A stretch of DNA of 64,000 bases from assembly GCF_028737195.1 (NCBI RefSeq), contig NZ_JAQZAJ010000001.1, forward strand, positions 248,001-312,000. Direction: 5' to 3'. The notes under the pieces are model-generated. The model was not told the DNA's origin. It saw nothing but the letters and a program-made list of their open reading frames with translations, and did not search any database. Position numbers and translations under genes: made by a program. Positions 60,172-64,000 of this stretch are shown here, piece after piece (the first letter of the stretch is position 1; each line of letters begins with the position of its first letter). The DNA comes from Pseudovibrio exalbescens. GTDB taxonomy: Bacteria > Pseudomonadota > Alphaproteobacteria > Rhizobiales > Stappiaceae.

Positions 60172-60199
60172 GGCCGCCGAAACACTCGGCGGCCTTTTT
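60172..60199 (+). terminator. Strong terminator after bamA
   Basis: GGCCGCCGA and TCGGCGGCC form a perfect 9-bp stem with loop AACAC and five T residues. It separates bamA from the lpx genes. Confidence 0.88.
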
Positions 60200-60214
60200 C
60201 GTTTGTAGGACACT

Positions 60215-61255
60215 ATGACTGATCCAAAATTCTTCTCCGACAGCACCCCGGTCTCTCTGAAACAGATTGCTGAATGGGCTGATGCTGAACTCGTGCGTGG
60301 TGATCCTGAGGCAACTGTTTCTGGTGTTGCCCCACTGGATGAAGGTGGGGAGGGCATGTTGGTTTTTATCGATAACCCTAAGTATGCCCCTCAGTTGCAG
60401 GATGTTGTTGCCACCGCGTGTTTGACGCCGAAAAAGTATCTCGACCGGGTGCCGGAAGGCGTTGCAGCGCTTTTGTCCAAAGATCCTTATCGCAGCTTGG
60501 CGAAAGTTCTGGCCAAGATGTACCCCGAGGCGATGACCCCGCTACGGGTGTTGGGTGGCGCTGAAATTCATCCAAAGGCGGTTATCAGTGACAGTGCCGT
60601 TCTTGAAGGCGATGTGGTTGTTGAAGCCGGTGCCGTGATTGGGGATGGCGTTCATGTTGGCGCTGGCAGCGTAATTGGCCCCAATGTGGTAATTGGCGCG
60701 CAGTGTCAGGTTGGCCGCGAAACACGCATCTGTGCAAACGCGACCCTGCAACATGCGCTTATTGGTGACCGGGTGATCCTACATCCGGGTGTTGCTATTG
60801 GTCAGGATGGTTTCGGCTTTGCCATGGGGCCAGGTGGTCACTTGAAGGTGCCTCAGCTTGGACGCGTCATCATTCAAAACGATGTGGAAGTGGGTGCCAA
60901 CACCACGATTGACCGCGGCGCGAACCGCGACACGGTGATCGGTGAGGGCACGAAAATCGACAATCAGGTTCAGATTGGCCACAACGTGAATGTGGGCCGG
61001 CACTGTGTGATCGTCTCTCAGGTTGGCATCTCCGGGAGTGCGACGCTGGAGGACTATGTGGCCATTGGCGGCCAGACCGGCGTTGCAGGCCACATTCGCA
61101 TTGGCATGGCGGCGCAGGTTGCTGCGGTTTCTGTGGTTAATGATGACCTGCCGGGCGGTGGGCGTTATGGCGGTACGCCGGCTAAGCCAGTGCGGCAATG
61201 GTTCCGGGAAATGGCGGCCTTGAGCCGCCTTGCTGAAAAAGACGGTAAAAACTGA
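60215..61255 (+). CDS. lpxD: UDP-3-O-acyl-glucosamine N-acyltransferase
   Basis: Third step of lipid A synthesis, adding the N-linked acyl chain. 346 residues: an N-terminal uridine-binding domain, then a left-handed beta-helix of hexapeptide repeats ([20 protein letters not shown] ... IGPNVVIG), and the catalytic His region [17 protein letters not shown]. The gene starts 15 bp after the bamA terminator. Skp, normally between bamA and lpxD in enterobacteria, is absent. Confidence 0.95.
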   Translation: MTDPKFFSDSTPVSLKQIAEWADAELVRGDPEATVSGVAPLDEGGEGMLVFIDNPKYAPQLQDVVATACLTPKKYLDRVPEGVAALLSKDPYRSLAKVLAKMYPEAMTPLRVLGGAEIHPKAVISDSAVLEGDVVVEAGAVIGDGVHVGAGSVIGPNVVIGAQCQVGRETRICANATLQHALIGDRVILHPGVAIGQDGFGFAMGPGGHLKVPQLGRVIIQNDVEVGANTTIDRGANRDTVIGEGTKIDNQVQIGHNVNVGRHCVIVSQVGISGSATLEDYVAIGGQTGVAGHIRIGMAAQVAAVSVVNDDLPGGGRYGGTPAKPVRQWFREMAALSRLAEKDGKN

Positions 61256-61379
61256 CGGGTTTTTGGCATTTTTGGAGGTGGTTGTGGCTGTTTGGAGCTG
61301 GTGTTTCCACGTGGCCTTTGCTAACAACCCTCTCGAATAATCCCGAAAAATTGTCGATTTGAGTTCTGAGGCTTTTTGT

Positions 61380-61850
61380 ATGAGCGACGCTGAGAATAAG
61401 ACGCTGGATAGCGCAGATATCATGAAGGTGCTGGAGCTGCTGCCACACCGTTATCCGTTCCTGATGATTGACAAGATCATCGAAATTGATGGCGACAACT
61501 CCGGTATTGGCATCAAGAATGTGACAATCAACGAACCTCACTTCCAAGGTCACTTTCCAAAGCAGCCAGTCATGCCTGGTGTGCTCTTGATTGAGGCCAT
61601 GGCGCAGACCGCGGGCGCAATGTGCATCAACGCACGTGAGAACACGGATGCTCCATCACTGGTCTATTTTATGACCATCGATAAGTGTAAGTTTCGCAAG
61701 CCTGTTGTTCCTGGGGACCAGGTACACTTCCATGTGAAGAAAATCCGCAACCGCGCCACAATCTGGAAGTTTGATTGTACAGCTATGGTGGATGGGCAGA
61801 AGGTCGCTGAAGCTGAAGTCAGCGCCATGCTTGTAGACTCCGAAGCTTGA
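61380..61850 (+). CDS. fabZ: 3-hydroxyacyl-[acyl-carrier-protein] dehydratase FabZ
   Basis: Dehydrates hydroxyacyl-ACP in fatty acid synthesis, drawing on the same hydroxyacyl pool as lipid A. 156 residues from ATG 61380 (TGAGG 8 bases upstream). [14 protein letters not shown], the catalytic His in [15 protein letters not shown] and Glu in [11 protein letters not shown] are present. It overlaps no gene; lpxA follows 7 bp later. Confidence 0.96.
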   Translation: MSDAENKTLDSADIMKVLELLPHRYPFLMIDKIIEIDGDNSGIGIKNVTINEPHFQGHFPKQPVMPGVLLIEAMAQTAGAMCINARENTDAPSLVYFMTIDKCKFRKPVVPGDQVHFHVKKIRNRATIWKFDCTAMVDGQKVAEAEVSAMLVDSEA

Positions 61851-61857
61851 GGTTTTG

Positions 61858-62661
61858 ATGCAACAGATACATCCCACTGCGATCATTGAAGCTGGGGCTG
61901 TCCTTGGTGACAACGTAAAAATCGGCCCGTACTGCATGGTGGGACCCAATGTGACCCTTGGCGATGACGTGGAGCTGATTTCCCACGTGGTGGTTGCGGG
62001 TCACACATCTGTTGGTGCTCGCACGCGCATCTTTCCTTTCGCAAGCATTGGACACCAGCCGCAGGATCTGAAGTACGCCGGAGAGGAAACACGCCTCGAA
62101 ATCGGAACGGACAATCAGATCCGCGAACACGCGACCATGAATCCCGGTACTGCTGGCGGTGGTGGCTTGACCAAGATCGGTGACCACTGTTTGTTCATGG
62201 CGAGCACGCATGTGGGGCATGATTGCATGGTGGGTAACAGTGTTATCCTTGCCAACAACGCGACACTCGCAGGGCACGTTGAAGTAGAAGATTTCGTGAT
62301 TTTTGGCGGGCTCTCTGCGGTGCGGCAGTGGTGCCGCATTGGGTCCCACGCCATTGTGGGCGGTCTGACTGGTGTTGAATTCGACGTTATTCCTTTCGGC
62401 TCCGTGATTGGTGACCGTGCTCGTCTTCACGGGCTGAACCTGATTGGTCTGAAGCGCCGCAATTTCAGCCGGGATGAAATCCATGCGCTGCGTCATGCCT
62501 ACAAGGAAGTCTTTGAAGGTAGTGAAGGCACGCTTCGAGAGCGGGCACAAAAGGCCCGTGATGCCTATGCGGACCGCGAAGGTGTCCAGCAAATGACCGA
62601 GTTCCTGTTGGTGGAAGGCGAACGCCGTTTCTGCACGCCGAGAAAGGGTGCTGAGGGGTAA
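61858..62661 (+). CDS. lpxA: UDP-N-acetylglucosamine acyltransferase
   Basis: First step of lipid A synthesis. 267 residues from ATG 61858. Hexapeptide-repeat beta-helix from the start (IHPTAIIEAGAVLGDNVKIG), the catalytic His in MASTHVGHDCMVG and the C-terminal helical domain (LNLIGLKRRNFSRDEIHALR). Position between fabZ and lpxI is standard for this group. Confidence 0.96.
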   Translation: MQQIHPTAIIEAGAVLGDNVKIGPYCMVGPNVTLGDDVELISHVVVAGHTSVGARTRIFPFASIGHQPQDLKYAGEETRLEIGTDNQIREHATMNPGTAGGGGLTKIGDHCLFMASTHVGHDCMVGNSVILANNATLAGHVEVEDFVIFGGLSAVRQWCRIGSHAIVGGLTGVEFDVIPFGSVIGDRARLHGLNLIGLKRRNFSRDEIHALRHAYKEVFEGSEGTLRERAQKARDAYADREGVQQMTEFLLVEGERRFCTPRKGAEG

Positions 62662-62670
62662 CTTGGTGCC

Positions 62671-63531
62671 ATGACAGCACAAAGGCCTATTGCTGTTGTT
62701 GCAGGTGGCGGGCGTCTGCCTGAGCAGGTTATTCGCTCTGCAAAAAACAGCGGACGGGAAGTGGTTACAATTGCCATCAAAGGGGAGGCGGATGCCTCCC
62801 TTTCTGCGTTCCAACCGGTGGAGCTGGGGTGGGGGCAGATTGGCAAGCTGTTCGACACGATCAAACGCGCTGGTGCGGAAGAAGTGATTTTGATTGGATC
62901 AGTCACACGCCGGCCGGACTTTACTTCTATCATTGGTGATCTTGGAACCATGCGGCGGTTGCCGCGCATCCTTGCCGCTCTTGTGGGCGGTGATGACAGC
63001 CTTCTGGTGAAGGTGATGGGTATCTTTGAAGGGGAGGGTCTGAAAGTGGTTGGAGCCCATGAGTTGGCGCCTGAGCTGCTGGCAAAGCCCGGCCTCATGG
63101 CTGGCCCGACGCCGGACGACGGCGACCTTTCTTCCATATCTCTTTGTCTGGAAGCGGTAAACGCACTTGGCGGGTTGGATATCGGCCAGGGGGCCGTTGC
63201 CGTTGGCAGCCGGGTCGTGGCCCTTGAGGGGGCTGAGGGAACAGATGCCATGCTTTTCCGATGCGCAGAGCTTCGGGAAAATGGACGCGTGCGGGCCAAA
63301 GGCGCTGCGGGTGTACTGGTCAAGTGCTCCAAGCCGCAGCAGGATTTACGGGTCGACCTTCCAACCGTGGGACCACAGACAATTCGCGGCGCGCACAAGG
63401 CGCAGCTCAAGGGCGTGGCGGTGGAGGCCGAGCATGTGCTGATTGCCGACCTTGAGGAAACGCTGGCGCTTTGCAAGGAACTTGGCATCTTTCTTTTCGG
63501 TATTGACCGGGGCCGGGAGGCATCCAGATGA
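62671..63531 (+). CDS. lpxI: UDP-2,3-diacylglucosamine pyrophosphatase LpxI (DUF1009)
   Basis: Cleaves UDP-2,3-diacylglucosamine to lipid X, the job of LpxH in enterobacteria. 286 residues of the DUF1009 family: PIAVVAGGGRLPEQVIRSAK, the ILIGSVTRRPDF part, and the C-terminal domain with DIGQGAVAVGSRVVALEGAE, GTDAMLFRCAEL and VDLPTVGPQTI. It overlaps lpxB by 4 bp. Confidence 0.94.
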   Translation: MTAQRPIAVVAGGGRLPEQVIRSAKNSGREVVTIAIKGEADASLSAFQPVELGWGQIGKLFDTIKRAGAEEVILIGSVTRRPDFTSIIGDLGTMRRLPRILAALVGGDDSLLVKVMGIFEGEGLKVVGAHELAPELLAKPGLMAGPTPDDGDLSSISLCLEAVNALGGLDIGQGAVAVGSRVVALEGAEGTDAMLFRCAELRENGRVRAKGAAGVLVKCSKPQQDLRVDLPTVGPQTIRGAHKAQLKGVAVEAEHVLIADLEETLALCKELGIFLFGIDRGREASR

Positions 63532-64000
63532 AGCAGGAAAAACCGCTCTCGCTTTATGTCGTGGTTGGTGAAGAGTCGGGCGATCAATTGGGCGCTGAGC
63601 TGGTGAAGGCACTTCGCGGGCTGTCAAGCGTTCCCGTCGTGCTACACGGTGTGGGCGGCGAACGGCTTGAGCGCGAAGGTTTGACCTCACTGTTTCCGCT
63701 TCACGAGATTGCCGTGATGGGTCTGTCGGCCGTTCTGGCTCGGCTTCCCAGCATCGTACGCCGGGTCTACCAGACGGTGGATGATGTGGTTGCCAAGAAC
63801 CCGGACATTCTCCTGATCATCGACAGTCCGGACTTCACGCACAACGTTGCAAAGCGGGTGCGGAAAAAGGCGCCCCACATTCCGGTGGTGGACTATGTTT
63901 CTCCGTCTGTGTGGGCGTGGCGGCCTGGCCGGGCGAAGAAGATGGCAGCCTATGTGGACCACCTTCTTGCGCTGTTGCCATTTGAGCCTGATGCTCACAA
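63528..64000 (+). CDS. lpxB: Lipid-A-disaccharide synthase, N-terminal part (3' end outside window)
   Basis: Joins UDP-diacylglucosamine and lipid X to the lipid A disaccharide. 157 residues are in the window. VVVGEESGDQLGAELVKAL at the N-terminus, IAVMGLSAVLARLP and VDYVSPSVWAWRPGRAKKMA are LpxB hallmarks. It begins in the lpxI stop (ATGA) and runs off the end. Confidence 0.95.
   Translation, partial: MKQEKPLSLYVVVGEESGDQLGAELVKALRGLSSVPVVLHGVGGERLEREGLTSLFPLHEIAVMGLSAVLARLPSIVRRVYQTVDDVVAKNPDILLIIDSPDFTHNVAKRVRKKAPHIPVVDYVSPSVWAWRPGRAKKMAAYVDHLLALLPFEPDAH

Noticed and set aside
1-64000. CRISPR array, tRNA or rRNA gene
   Set aside because: No regularly spaced repeats with unique spacers, and no cloverleaf or rRNA sequence was seen; tRNA att sites are also not used by this element.

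Overview
The window is chromosomal DNA of an alphaproteobacterium, most likely of the order Hyphomicrobiales (Rhizobiales). This rests on two conserved host gene strings: nuoL-nuoM-nuoN-birA-RNase J-mce-DUF1467-proS-lolC-lolD-(dnaE), and rpsB-tsf-pyrH-frr-uppS-cdsA-dxr-rseP-bamA-lpxD-fabZ-lpxA-lpxI-lpxB. LpxI instead of LpxH, the short type ProRS and the absence of skp between bamA and lpxD fit that group. A marine Stappiaceae-type genome (Pseudovibrio/Labrenzia-like) is a guess from overall style, not something proved here.

Layout: (1) 1-7303, end of the respiratory complex I operon, biotin ligase, RNase J, methylmalonyl-CoA epimerase and a small membrane protein. (2) 7304-7753, a long gap with a candidate small RNA on the minus strand. 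(3) 7754-11352, proS and the lipoprotein-release transporter lolCD, closed by a strong terminator. (4) 11362-46022, a complete transposable (Mu-like) prophage of 34,661 bp, inserted between lolD and dnaE. Its ends can be fixed to the base: 5'-TG...CA-3' termini, inverted 19-bp transposase sites (three left, two right) and a 5-bp target duplication ATGCG on both sides. (5) 46023-49783, a small membrane ORF and dnaE. (6) 50210-64000, the translation, undecaprenyl, isoprenoid, outer-membrane and lipid A gene string, cut off inside lpxB.

The prophage is a mosaic. From the left it has an XRE-type repressor on the minus strand, an operator region, a Ner-like regulator, small early genes including two on the minus strand, a ParB-like protein, transposase A and target-selector ATPase B, DUF3164, DUF2786 and GemA proteins, and a Mor-type activator. 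A lysis cassette follows (muramidase, 3-TM holin). The packaging and head genes are Mu-like: small and large terminase, DUF935 portal, F-like head protein fused to a PBECR-type nuclease, protease with nested scaffold, major head subunit, gp36-, G- and gp37-like proteins. The tail is P2-like rather than Mu-like: V, W, J, I, fibre, fibre assembly, FI sheath, FII tube, E/E', tape measure, U, X, D. The E/E' pair carries a -1 slippery heptamer. No invertase, mom or gam gene is visible. All essential modules look intact, so the element may be inducible.

The least explained signal is a set of TTCGAA-type sites spaced at about 8-11 bp, or 21-22 bp, clustered in three places: about 165-225 bp inside each prophage end, and in the one long non-coding gap near the middle of the prophage, where Mu carries its strong gyrase site. 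They could be architectural sites that bring the ends together, possibly read by the phage ParB-like protein. That is inference. Two nearly identical hairpins lie at the positions of Mu's late promoters Plys and PI, and an inverted repeat covers the probable ribosome site of the endolysin gene.
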